Below, piece after piece: positions 30,280-41,188 of a DNA stretch of 64,000 bases. Under the pieces are notes generated by a model, which was not told the DNA's origin, did no database searches, and saw nothing but the letters and a program-made list of their open reading frames with translations. The position numbers were made by a program, and so were the translations under genes. Numbering within the stretch: position 1 is the first letter of the stretch; every line of letters begins with the position of its first letter. This DNA comes from Benincasa hispida (taxonomy: Eukaryota; Streptophyta; Magnoliopsida; Cucurbitales; Cucurbitaceae), in NCBI RefSeq assembly GCF_009727055.1, contig NC_052350.1, positions 37,450,649-37,514,648 on the forward strand, in the 5' to 3' direction.

Positions 30280-32205
30280 TGAAGGGATTGAATCTCAATG
30301 CGGAAGCGAATGATCGTTTTGTCTTTGAATTGGGATTGGGAAAACCAAAATTATTTTTACTGAAATCTAATTTAGGCAAAACATAGATATTATTCATGCT
30401 GGAAAAAAATCAAAGGTTAAAAGATAAATACCTTTGATGATTAGATAAGATCCAAGCTTTTCCCTCCAAGGTCATGAACCAGTTTACTATGAAAAATCCT
30501 AACGATCTTCTACCCAATACGAACACCATAAAAAGGATTCCTTGTTATTATCAGGATACAAAGATTGAAGTGTGGGCTTCACCGAGTTTTGGTAAAGGAA
30601 AATTTTTGTGTGAGAAAGTGAGAGAGAGAAAGTCAAAAAAAAAAATGTAGAGATTTTTCTCTTGCATATTTTTCCACCTTTTGTTGCGCAAAAAAATGAG
30701 GAATAAGATGGGGAGAGTGGGAGGGAGTTACAATAACTCCCCATTCCCCCACTTTTTTTAAAAAAATTAACTCCCCTGATGGTGAGTTATTTGATTTTGA
30801 ATAATATTATTTTAATATTAAATAATATTAAGATAATATTTATAATATGATTAATTAACTATTTATAATCTCATTACAATGCACCTTCCTTTTTTAATCT
30901 ATAGTTTTAATAAGAATCAAATTCATATTAAATATTAATCTATAGAGAAAAATATTTAAAATATTTGAATCATATTAAAAAAATTTCTCACACATATTAT
31001 ATAGTTTTAATTATAAACCATATTTATAATCAACTATATATTATAATATATTGATATACATCATACATTGTATTAATTATAATAATATAATTAATTACTC
31101 AAATTTCCATAAATATTTTGAACAATTCAATTTATTCCAAAAATAATTAATCCTTATTTCTATCCTCAGTGAAACAAGGGGACCAATTGGATCTACATAT
31201 TAGAAGCTCCAATGATTTGAGATTAACCCACTAGATCGTCAATTGGATTAATCAACATTCATTAACTACCAGACACTCCACTACAGACCAACAGTTGCAC
31301 TCTTCGCACTGTAAATATATTTTTGTGTCCATTGGATATAACCAATCAACAATAACTTGACCCTTCACAAATTGCTCGTAACTACTGTTGGGTCAAAATT
31401 ACCGTTTTACCTCTGTAGTTACATTTAACTCTTTAAATGTCACTAATTCCTCTAATGAACAAAAAATTCATTGTCCAACTATAAACTAACCCCTCTCAAG
31501 CCAATGAGAAGGTGAGGCCTCATTGTTCAAGACCCGAAATCAGCTATTAACAAAGAAATTTATCTACCTTCCCTTTCAATGGGAAGGAATGAATTTCATC
31601 TTGTGTAGTTGTGTTCCTAGCTCCCTACTCGAAAAAAACCTCAAAATAATAGGCATATTGAGTCAGCAAAAAGGCTACTTTCACCTATACAAATAAAAAG
31701 TTTGTCACATTGACAAGAGTTCACAACTCATTCAAGATTAAAGTCAAGTTAGCTATGGTCATCCTAGTAAAAAGTTAGTTTCTTCAAGCAACAGTGTTAT
31801 ACTAAAAAACTAATAATTTTGTGGTCTGGTCTTATGTAAACTCTTTATATAGGATGCCTTCACTCACATTTCTCCACATGAAAAATATGGATCATATTGT
31901 TTGTAACACTTCCAACCTATGTAATAATTACAAAGTAGATCGTATCCGCAGTGTCACCAAGATAAAGCACCCAACCTTAACCATATACTATAGACCTTTT
32001 AGGTCATTACTTGAATACGATTCACTTGTATGTCTACCACATACTATTCAAATTTCATTAAATGATCTTGGATATTAGTTTATTGAATTTAGCTAATGCT
32101 ATTTAAAGGTCAACTAAAATACTTCTTATTTTATTGAATAAATAATTTGTATTTAAAAAATTACAAACTACAAGATAAACGAGATTTAGGACATTAAATC
32201 CAACA
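30280..32205 (-). mobile_element. Family B solo LTR, minus strand, nested in the 5' LTR (1926 bp)
   Basis: On the plus strand it begins TGAAGGGATTGAATCTC and ends TTAAATCCAACA, the reverse of the family ends. The pentamer GACTT flanks it exactly on both sides (30275-30279 and 32206-32210). The host LTR continues seamlessly after it. Small reading frames inside are not conserved. Confidence 0.93.
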
Positions 32206-32210
32206 GACTT

Positions 32211-33680
32211 TACCTTAATTCTAGGTGTGTTGTGAACTTCTGTCTATGAGGTCGGTCCTTTGATTTGCGTGGGTGAGAGTGACCAGATTTGCCAACTCAA
32301 TATGCTTATCCTTTTGAGGATTCGTTCGAGTGGGGAGATGGGAACACAACTACACAAGATGGAATTCACTCATTCTCGGTCATAGGGTAAGTAGATAAAT
32401 TATTTCTTTAAAGGCTGATCCCAGGTCTTGAATAATGAGGCACCTCACCTTCTCATTATATAGTTGGACTATGACTAATTGTTCATTAAGGGATCAGTGG
32501 TACTTAAAGAGTTATATGTAACTACAGGGGTAAAATGGTAATTTTGACCCAGTTGTAGTTATGAGCAAGTTGTGAAGGATCAACTTACTATTGATTGATT
32601 ATATCCAATGGACACAAAAACATATCTACAGTGTGAATAGTGCAGATGTTGCTATTTTGTGCAGTGGCCGACAGTTAATAAATGTTGATTAATTTAGTTA
32701 AAGATTTTAATTAATTAATTTCGTATCATTGGAGCTTCTAATTTGTTGGTCAGGTCCCATTGTTAGTTTAATAAGAGTTAAATGAGAATCAATTAATTTT
32801 GGATTAATTTAAATGGTTCAAATTAATTAAAGAGAATTAATTATATGAGGTACAGTTAATATATGTATTTGGATATATTATAATATAAAGTTAATGCGAG
32901 AGATAAATATTTGAATATCATTCAAATACTAATTATATGGATGAGACTCACATTAAAAACTATAGGTTAAAATTAATATGAATGAGATTAATATTAAAAT
33001 TAAAGGTTATATGAGAGAATATAAATTATGGGTTATATTATTATGATATAATATAAACTATAGGTTATATATTATATGTGATATATATATAGTTTTATTT
33101 AATTATATTTATGAAACTAAATTACAAAATAACTCCCTGGGAGTTATTTCACGTTATAAAGGGAGTTATTTAATAACTCCCCTCATCTCTCACTTATAAG
33201 AAAAAGGTAGAGGAGTTTAGATCAATTGTTCAATGTATGATAATACAATGAAGGAAATTTCTCTTTGTTAGAAATTCTTCTTCTTCCTCAATAAAGAAAA
33301 TTCTCTCCAAAAGAATTTTCCCTTCTCCCTCACCAAATTTAAGAAGGCAAGCCCACACCTCTATCTTGATTCTCACCTTGAGAATAGTGAGGAAGGTTTT
33401 CGGGTGGTGTCCAAGAATCACTATGTTCTTTCTGTGTTCATGGCTGAAGTATTCGAAAGGAGGAGAAGTGATCGTGACCACAAGAGAGAAATACTTGAAG
33501 ATTGAGTATCTTCAAGGGTATGTCGTATCTCTTTCCATTTCCTCTCTATGAATTAAGAAAGCATACTTATTTTACTGCTTGTCCTCTGTATTGTTCTTTT
33601 CTATATTTTAAATAGTTCCAAAAAGGAATTCATTGACACAAGCGATCATTCGCTTCTGTTGCGGGAATTTGATTCATTCA
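32211..33680 (+). repeat. Family B element, 5' LTR part 2
   Basis: Resumes at the family core ('ttgtgaacttctgtctatgag' context) and ends TTTGATTCATTCA beside the primer site. Includes the donor-like GGTATGT at 33517-33523. Confidence 0.88.
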
Positions 33681-33681
33681 A

Positions 33682-33695
33682 TTGGTATAAGAGTC
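33682..33695 (+). other. Primer-binding site of the family B element
   Basis: TTGGTATAAGAGTC, a mutated form of the tRNA-Met complementary TTGGTATCAGAGCC, one base inside the LTR edge. Confidence 0.8.
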
Positions 33696-35077
33696 AAATT
33701 ATGCCACTGAATTTTTTTTAAAATTAAAATAAGAGAATTATATGGTTTGTATGATGGATGTGTTTGTTTTCGTTATTTTATAGTATAAGTGTTTTATTAT
33801 AGAAGGACAATGCAATTACATTGAGCAAGACATTACTTATTAAATATAAGTATTATATTTAATTACTGTCAGTAGATGCACGATTATAGATTTTATTTAT
33901 TTTATTAATTTTATATGTTCTATAAGTGTAATGATTAGAACTAAAATCTATAATAAAAAAATTTGTATGAAAACATAGGTTTCCATTTATTTAAATGGTT
34001 TAAAATTAATTCACCTAGATCTATGTAAAAATATTTCTAATATGATTATAAAAAGGTTAATCTTTTATTTTCATTTTAATAGTATTAAATTGGAAATAAT
34101 AAAAGATTAAATTTATAATAGAATATGTGTAAGGGACCTTTGTCTAAGGAAGGTTCTATCTAGGCTAGAGTGTTTAAGCTAATGGAAACGGAACACCCTA
34201 CCTTGAAACTGACTTGGAAGGTGAATTAAACAAGTATTTTATAAGCATGCAATACATGATTAGGTTTATTAAAGTGTTTAATAAACAAGAATCATATGTT
34301 GTTAAACTATCCAATATAAGAATTATATTGGGCCAATTTAACAATACATTTAGATAAATTGTTGGCTGGATTTACCTAAGTAACGAACCCTGGGTTTAAA
34401 ATACTTAGTGGGAGGAAAAATGATGTATATAATATGTCAATTTCTTTTCTCGTTCTCCCTAATAGTTCACATCATAAGATCTATACTCAGCCTAGTGGCA
34501 TAATTTGCTTGTGTCCCCCCTAAGGATCGTGTTTGTATAGGTCAATATCAAGGTGAATGGAGAAAGTGTTTAGAGTAAGTGGAAGAAGGACATGTGTCAA
34601 CACATCCTACAGTCTCTTTCATTAGTTAGCAGTAAGGTTTCATGTTCGGCCTCATGGCACCATTTCCTTGTCCCTCTAAGGAAGGTGTTTGCATGAAATT
34701 TTACTCAAACTCGAGTAATGGATAGGATTGTATTAGTTTTTGCCTCAATCGATTTTTCCTTAATGTTGGCTCATTAAGGCGGAACTCGGAATCTAAAATG
34801 AAGGGTTACACTTATAAGAAATTGTTAAGCAAGTATATGATTTCTTGACCAAATAGTGGTGACTGATTATTATAGGAATAAGAGTTATTCTGGTATAATG
34901 ATTGGTTGAGAATGTCTCGATTTAGTGAATCGGTGACTATTAACCATACGATGAATCTTATCCTAACTCACTGAAGTCTCATTGCAAAATTAGATGTCAT
35001 ATAGGGTACATTAGAATTTTGCTAAATTTTGATTAGTTTCAAATGGGTATTGCATATAACTAATATAAATAGTTTGT
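33696..35077 (+). other. Untranslated leader of the family B element
   Basis: A 1.4-kb non-coding leader between primer site and gag. The part at 34690-35010 matches the minus-strand element at about 2400-2040, and the part at about 34000-34380 matches an orphan fragment at 55130-55500. Confidence 0.75.
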
Positions 35078-36009
35078 ATGGTTTTAGCAAACTTCAATAT
35101 GACTAGCACTACTTTCAACCTACTTAGTGAGGATAAATTAAATGGCGACAACTATACAAGTCAGAAAAACAAAATTAATAATGTGTTAATCATCAATGAC
35201 CTGCGATTTGTTCTTCTTGAGGAATGTACTCAAGTACTCGCTCAAAATGCAACCCAAAATGTTCAAAATGCTTACGAGAGATGGGTAAAGGCAAATGAGA
35301 AGACTCGAGTGTACATACTTTCCAACTTATCTGAAGTTTAAGCAAAGAAGCATGAATCCATGGTCATTGCTTGTGAGATCATTGAATCATTGCGAGATAT
35401 GCTTGGACAACTAACCTCATAGCTCAAACATGATGCTCTTAAATTCATTTTCAATGCCCGTACGAAAAAAGGGACATGTGTTCGAGAACACTTTCTCAAT
35501 ATGATGATCCACTTTAACGTGGCTAAAATGAATGGGTCGACATCGATGAGGCTAGTCAAGTTAGCTTTATTTTAGAGATTTTGCTAGAGAGTTTCCTTCA
35601 GTTCCATAGCAACGTTGTTATGAACAAGCTTGACTACAACCTGACCATCCTTCTTAATGAACTACAGACTTATCAATCCTTAATGAAAGTTAAGAAGCTG
35701 AAGGGAGAGGCAAACGCTGCCACTTCCTCTAAGATGTTCTACAGATGTTTGACCTCTAGAACTAAGTTTGTGCCTTCTTCGTCTAGTACCAGGAAATGGA
35801 AGAAGAATAAGGAGGATCAAGGGAATAAAGCGAACCTTGTTGTAGTCCAAAGGGACAAGAAGGCCAAAGTTGCCAAAGGAACTTGCTTCCATTACATTCA
35901 GGAGGGACACTTGATATGGATCTGTCCCAAATACTTGGTAGAGAAAAAGAAGGTCAAACAAGGAATATGGTTTACTAGTTTTGGAAACATGTTTAGTGGA
36001 GAACGATGA
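35078..36009 (+). pseudogene. Family B gag, broken by a stop and a frameshift
   Basis: Opens MVLANFNMTSTTFNLLSEDK, the copia gag N-terminus, and stops at 35339-35341. A second open part, 35581-36009, is in a different frame. It ends in a zinc knuckle CFHYIQEGHLIWIC in which the second cysteine is tyrosine while the histidine and last cysteine remain. gag would form the cytoplasmic capsid of the element. Confidence 0.82.
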
Positions 36010-37062
36010 TCGACCTAGATAATTGATTCAGGGACCACTAATCATGTTTGATATTCTTTTGAGGGAATTAGTTCCTAGTAGTAGCTCGGGACTGGCGAGA
36101 TGAAGATGCGGGTTGGAACAGGTCATGTCATCTCAATAGTTGTAGTGAGAGGCGTGAAACTTCTCTTTTAGAAATCATTTCTATTATTAGATAAAATTTA
36201 TGTGGTTTCAGGTTTGAAACGGAACCTTATTCTATAAAAGCTTTGTTGGAATAAAATTATACTATTTCATTTTTTGTAAATAAAGTGTTTTTTTATAAGA
36301 ATGGTGTGAATATTTGTAATGCAAACCTAGAGAGTAGTTTATATGTGGTAAGGTCATTGTGACTAAGGTGCTTCTAAATGCCGAAATGTTCAGAACTGCA
36401 ACAATTTAACATAAAAGACAAAAGATATCTCCTAAGGACAACTTTGGCATCTAAGATTAGGTCATATAAACCTCAATACATAAGAGGTTGGTTAAGAATG
36501 AACTTCTAAACGAGTTAGAAGAAAACGCTTTACCAGTATGTGAGTCATACCTTGAAGGAAAAATAACTAAAAAAAACTTTTACTAGAAAAGGTATAAAGC
36601 CAAAGAACCCTTGAAACATGTACATTCAGACCTCTGTGGTCTTATGAATGTTAAGGCAAGAGGAGAGTTTGAATATTTCATCTATTTCATAAATGATTAT
36701 TATAGATATGGGTATTTTACCTAATGCAACACAAGTATGAAACTCTTCGAAAGTTCAAAAAGTATAAGGCGGAGGTTGAGAATTCAATAGGAAAAACCAT
36801 TAAGACACTTCAAATAGATCGAGGTGGAGAGTGTGTGGATTTAAAATTCTAGGACTATTTGATAGAAGATGAAATTGCATACCAACTCTCAACACCTAGT
36901 ACACCTCAGCAAAATAGTGTATCAGAATGTAGAAATAGAACCTTCTTAGACATGGTTCATTCTATGATGAGTTATGCACATTTACCTAATTTGTTTTGGG
37001 GTTATGCAGTAATAACTGCAGTTTATATTTTAAACTGTATTCCGTCCAAGAGTGTTTCTTAA
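36010..37062 (+). pseudogene. Family B protease, GAG-pre-integrase and integrase, broken
   Basis: Protease active site DSGTTNHV at 36025-36048 is intact. A GAG-pre-integrase remnant (LWHLRLGH-like, with the frame shifted) is at about 36435-36490. The integrase core shows HSDLCGLMN near 36625, the second catalytic context LQIDRGGECVD near 36810-36840, and the glutamate context NSVSECRNRTFLDMVHSMMS at 36913-36972, where all three acidic residues are still present. Stops and frameshifts separate the parts. Confidence 0.82.
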
Positions 37063-38053
37063 ACACCTTCGAAATTATTGAATGATCGTAAAGGTAGTTT
37101 ACACCACTTCAGAATTTAGGGTTGCCCAGCACATGTGCTTGAGGAAAATCCTAAGAAATTGGAACCTCGTTCAAAATTATGCCTATTTATAGACTACTCC
37201 AAAGGAACAAGAGGTGGTTACTTCTATGGTTCTAAATAAAATAAAGTATTTGTTTGAAAAATACTACTTTTTTAAAAGAGGACTACATCAGGGAGTATAA
37301 GCCCCACAGTAAAATTGGGTTAAGTGAGCTTTCAAACGAAACTAGTGAAACTTCAACAAGAGTTATTGAGAATCCTAGTACTTCAACAAGAGTTGTTGAT
37401 GTCAGTTCATCTAGTCAAGCACGTCTACCTCAACAGTTGAAGGAGCCTCGACGTAATAAGAGGGTTAAACCTACCTACTCGTTATATGGGTTTAACAGAA
37501 ATCCTAACCGTCATATCAGATGACAAAGTTAAGGATCCATTGTCCTATAAACAAGAAATGGATGATCTGGACAAAGATGAATAGGTTAAAGTTATGGATC
37601 TCGAAATGGAGTCTATGTACTTCAATTCAATCTAGGATCTTGAAGATCAACCTGAAAGGGTAAATCTATAGGCTGCAAATGGATCTACAGGAGAAAATGA
37701 GGCATATAAGGGAAGGTACATACCTTTAATGCTAGACTGGGGTTATACCCAGGTTGAGGGAGTGGACTATGAGGAAACTTTCTCACCTGTTGCCATGTTG
37801 AAGCTTATTTGTATTCTCTTGTCCATTGTCACATATTATAATATGAGATATGGAAAATGAACGTCAAGACTGCCTTTCTGAATGCTAATCTTATGGAGAC
37901 CATCTATATGTAACAACCAGAGGGATTCATTAACACGGTCAAGAGAAAATGGTTTGTAAGATTAATCGGTCCATTTATGATTGAAATAAGCATCTCAATC
38001 TTGCAATATAAGATTTGATACTATGATCAAATCTTATGACTTTGACTAGAATG
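37063..38053 (+). pseudogene. Family B linker and reverse transcriptase, first part
   Basis: A serine-rich linker (37254-37523) precedes reverse transcriptase. GVDYEETFSPVAMLKLI and VKTAFLNANLMETIYM (about 37758-37912) are the copia RT motifs around the first catalytic aspartate; the frame has several stops. The segment is cut at 38053 by an inserted LTR and resumes at 39884. Confidence 0.78.
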
Positions 38054-39878
38054 TGTTGGGTTGAATGTTCTAAAACTCGTAGTTTATAAAGTTAAACATA
38101 TTTTATTATCAATAAAGATGTTATTTGACATTTATTCAATAAAGTTGTTATTGAATTTTATAAATTGTATTTGTAAAGACTAAATCCAATAAACTAAGAT
38201 CCATGGCTATTATATGAATACTTAAACTTTATGTAGAGAAATAAAGATGGATCAAGTTCGAGTAGATAGCCAAAACGGTCTATAGTGTACAAATAAGATT
38301 GAGTGCCATATTCTGGTAACATTATTGGATGCGGCCCCCTCTGTAATTGTTACAATATGTTGTAAAGTACTACAAAAGAAGTGATCCTGATTCGTTCATG
38401 TATTTATATAAGGAGTGTGGGCATCTTATGCAATGAATTTGCATAAGATCAGACCAAGAAATTGAAGGAACTCTTATCAAATAGAACCTATGAGCGGAAG
38501 AAGGATCGTTCCAAATTTATTGTGACAGAATTACAAGCATTCATAAATATACAAACTAGTTATGCATTTTATAACAAACTACGACATGCTTTCATAAATT
38601 AAATACAAAAGAACGAGAGATTTACCTTTGAAGAACTCTTCTTCTGTTTTTCTCTCGCTCTTATGAAGAATTGGGTCCAACAACCTCTCGTTGTCACTGC
38701 AATCGTCTACCCAGATCTTTCGTTGTCGCTTAGCACACGAACAGTCTTCTCCACGAACAAGCAGCCTCTCGGACACCACACTTAGTGACCTTGGTATTCT
38801 CAGAGTGAGAATCCAAGAGGTGTGGGCTCTTTGGATTGGTAGAAGGAAGGAGGAAACAACGATCGCACTCAATAGTGAAGAAAATATCTCATATTATTAT
38901 ATCACAAGTGTTTGTTCAATACAGATGTTTACAAACTACAGGACCCAACGAGAGTTTAGGGTATCAACCCCAACAGAAATAAGTCACTCTTACTTTATAA
39001 CGTTGTTTACTGTTTAAGACTGACTATTTCGCTTAGATGACTTAGGTAACTCGATCTTAATCCTGAGCTAACTATGAACTCATGTTTATTCAGGATTATC
39101 CTTAGATTTGCATAGGTGAGGGTTGGCTCAACAGCGCCGACTCAATAAGCCTCCAATTTCAGGGGTAATACTAGGTAGATAACTGAGGACATAGGGTGCA
39201 AGATGGAATTCACGCTACCCGATTTAGGGATAGGAGAAAGGTTGTTCTCTTAATTACTGAATCCAGGTCTTGAACAAGGTGCACCACCCTCTCATTGGCC
39301 TATGAGGAATCCAGTTTAGTGATTGGATCACAAACCAATTATTCATTAGAGGATCAGTGGAATTTAAGGAGCAAGATGTAATTACATGTGTTAGTGGAGA
39401 TTTCCAAATTGGAAATCTCGATGTGTTTTATCAAGAAACCAACACCTAGCCCACTCATTTCCTCAAATTGAAGTGGCCAAATTTGAAATCTAAAGTGGCT
39501 GCATTTATAAGATATATAAAAACATTTCAATTTCAAATTAAGAAGGATGATGAAGTGGGACTTCTCCAAAAACTGTTGCAAGAAAAGGTTTCTATTGAAA
39601 CCCTCTCGAAATCCCTTCACTTTTCACTTCAATATTGAGTTCTACCACTAAAATTCAAGGTTAAGAATAGTAGAGAAGATCTATTGCTGGTTCTCTATAG
39701 ATTTGGAGCTAGGATTTCGTGAAAAGTAGCTTAGAATTGAAGGAATTCTTCAAATGTATGTTGATTGAAACCCTCTTCTGTAAATTTTGATTTTTCATGC
39801 TTTTAGAACTCAAATTAAGTGTAATTAGAGTGCTTATTAATTCTTTTTACTTTTATTGCATGCTTGTACATTCCATCA
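38054..39878 (+). mobile_element. Family B solo LTR inserted in the reverse transcriptase of the family B element
   Basis: Starts TGTTGGGTTGAATG and ends TACATTCCATCA. Flanks gaatg (38049-38053) and gaata (39879-39883) are a one-mismatch duplication, and the RT reading continues at 39939 with the catalytic box. It is itself split by a short minus-strand LTR (38463-38975). Without that insertion it is about 1.3 kb, shorter than its relatives. Confidence 0.85.
38463..38975 (-). mobile_element. Short-form family B LTR (513 bp), minus strand, nested
   Basis: On the plus strand begins TGAAGGAACTC and ends TATCAACCCCAACA. The pentamer GAAAT flanks it exactly on both sides (38458-38462 and 38976-38980). 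On its own strand the first 100-110 bp and the last 400 bp match long family B LTRs, but the roughly 1-kb conserved core between them is absent. The donor-like CTTCAAAGGTAAA is present near 38620-38633. Confidence 0.92.
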
Positions 39879-39938
39879 GAATATTGATGAGCTTTGTATC
39901 TACAAGAAAATCATCAATAGTTTAGTACTTTCTTAGTA

Positions 39939-40364
39939 TTGTATGTAGATGATATCCTACTTATTGGGAATGATGCATATCAACTAACAGATGTTAAAGA
40001 GTGGTTAGCCGCCAAATTCCAAATGAAAGATTTCGGAGAGGCACAATTTGTTCTAGGGATCCAGATCATCAAGGATCATAAGAATAAAACACTAGCCTTG
40101 TCTCAAACATATTATATTGACAAAATGCATGTCAAATATTCGATATACAATTGCAAGAGGGATTTATTACCTTCCAGGCATGGAAATTTATTGTCTAAGG
40201 AACAGTGTCCTAAGACACCTCAAGAAGTTAAGGAAATGAGACGGATTCCTTATGCATCGGTTGTTGGTAGCTTGATGTATGCAATGTTACATACTAGACC
40301 TGACATTTGCTATATAATGGGGACTGTAAGTAGATATCAATCATATCCAAGATTGGATCACTAG
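39939..40364 (+). pseudogene. Family B reverse transcriptase, second part
   Basis: Opens at the catalytic box MYVDDILLIGND, both aspartates intact (YVDD at 39942-39953). KFQMKDFGEAQFVLGIQI and PYASVVGSLMYAM then follow, and the stretch ends RPDICYIMGTVSRYQ. Open for 141 codons and then stopped. This is the best-preserved coding stretch in the element. Confidence 0.9.
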
Positions 40365-40770
40365 AAAGTAGTTAAAATCATTCTCAAGTATCTTTGGAGA
40401 ACGAGAGACTACATGCTTGTATATGGAGCTAAGGATTTGATCTTTATAGGATACACTGACTGTAATTTTTAGACTGATAGGGATTCCAAGAAATTCATAT
40501 GAGGATCAATATTCACTAAGCACAAAGCAAGATTGTATTGCTAACTCTACCATGAAGGCGGAGTATGTAATGGCTTGTAAAGTTGCCAAAGAGGTTGTAT
40601 GGCTCAGAAAGTTTTTGACAGGTCTGGAAGTTGTTCCTGGCATGTCAAAGCCCATCACTCTTTATTGTGATAATAGTGGTGCTATGGGAAATTCCAAGGA
40701 GCCTAGAAGCCACAAGAGAGGGGAGCACATTGAGCACAAATATCATCACATCTAGGAGATTATGCATCGA
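40365..40770 (+). pseudogene. Family B RNase H, broken
   Basis: YTDCNF near 40450 holds the first catalytic aspartate. MKAEYVMACKVAKEVVWLRK (40552-40611) and ITLYCDNSGAMGNSKEP hold the glutamate and second aspartate contexts; the end HKRGEHIEHKYHHI is the usual copia C-terminus. Two stops before 40552. Confidence 0.85.
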
Positions 40771-41032
40771 AGGGACGTGATCGTCATGAAGATCGCTTCG
40801 GAGCACAATTTTGTGATCTCATTTCAACAAAGGGCTACTCATGGCTAAAGTGCTTGGGTTACTGAAGTAGTCGGTGGGTCTCCGTCCCAAAATATAAATC
40901 TAAGGTCTAGACAGAGTGGAGATGTACTGGGAGCAGTAACATATGTCCCATATATTATTTTATGTTGTTGTTGTATCTCTATTTTATACTTTGTATTTGT
41001 ATACCCACTAGCCTGAGTGACAAGTGGGAGAT
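40771..41032 (+). other. 3' untranslated part and polypurine tract of the family B element
   Basis: Short non-coding stretch ending in CAAGTGGGAGAT directly before the 3' LTR. The AAGTGGGAGA run at 41022-41031 is a typical copia polypurine tract. Confidence 0.8.
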
Positions 41033-41188
41033 TATTGGTGGTAATGCCGTTAAATCTCATAGTTTCGTTAGTTTGTAAATTATTTGTAACTACGAATTCT
41101 TTATAATAAAATAAAGATGTTGTTTATGTGACATTTAATTTGCATTAACCCAAAACAAATAAACTAAGATCCTAGTTAATATAGGCTA
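41033..41188 (+). repeat. Family B element, 3' LTR part 1
   Basis: Starts TATTGGTGGTAATGCC, sharing the TA start with the 5' LTR. Interrupted at 41189 by another LTR. Confidence 0.85.

Noticed and set aside
33230..33481. Minus-strand open frame with a matching partner at 46706-46957
   Set aside because: The pair is similar only because both lie in the two LTRs of one element. No other LTR copy keeps the frame, and no domain is recognisable.
33682..33695. Sequence similar to tRNA-Met 3' end taken as a possible tRNA gene
   Set aside because: Only the primer-binding complement is present, next to an LTR; no tRNA body.
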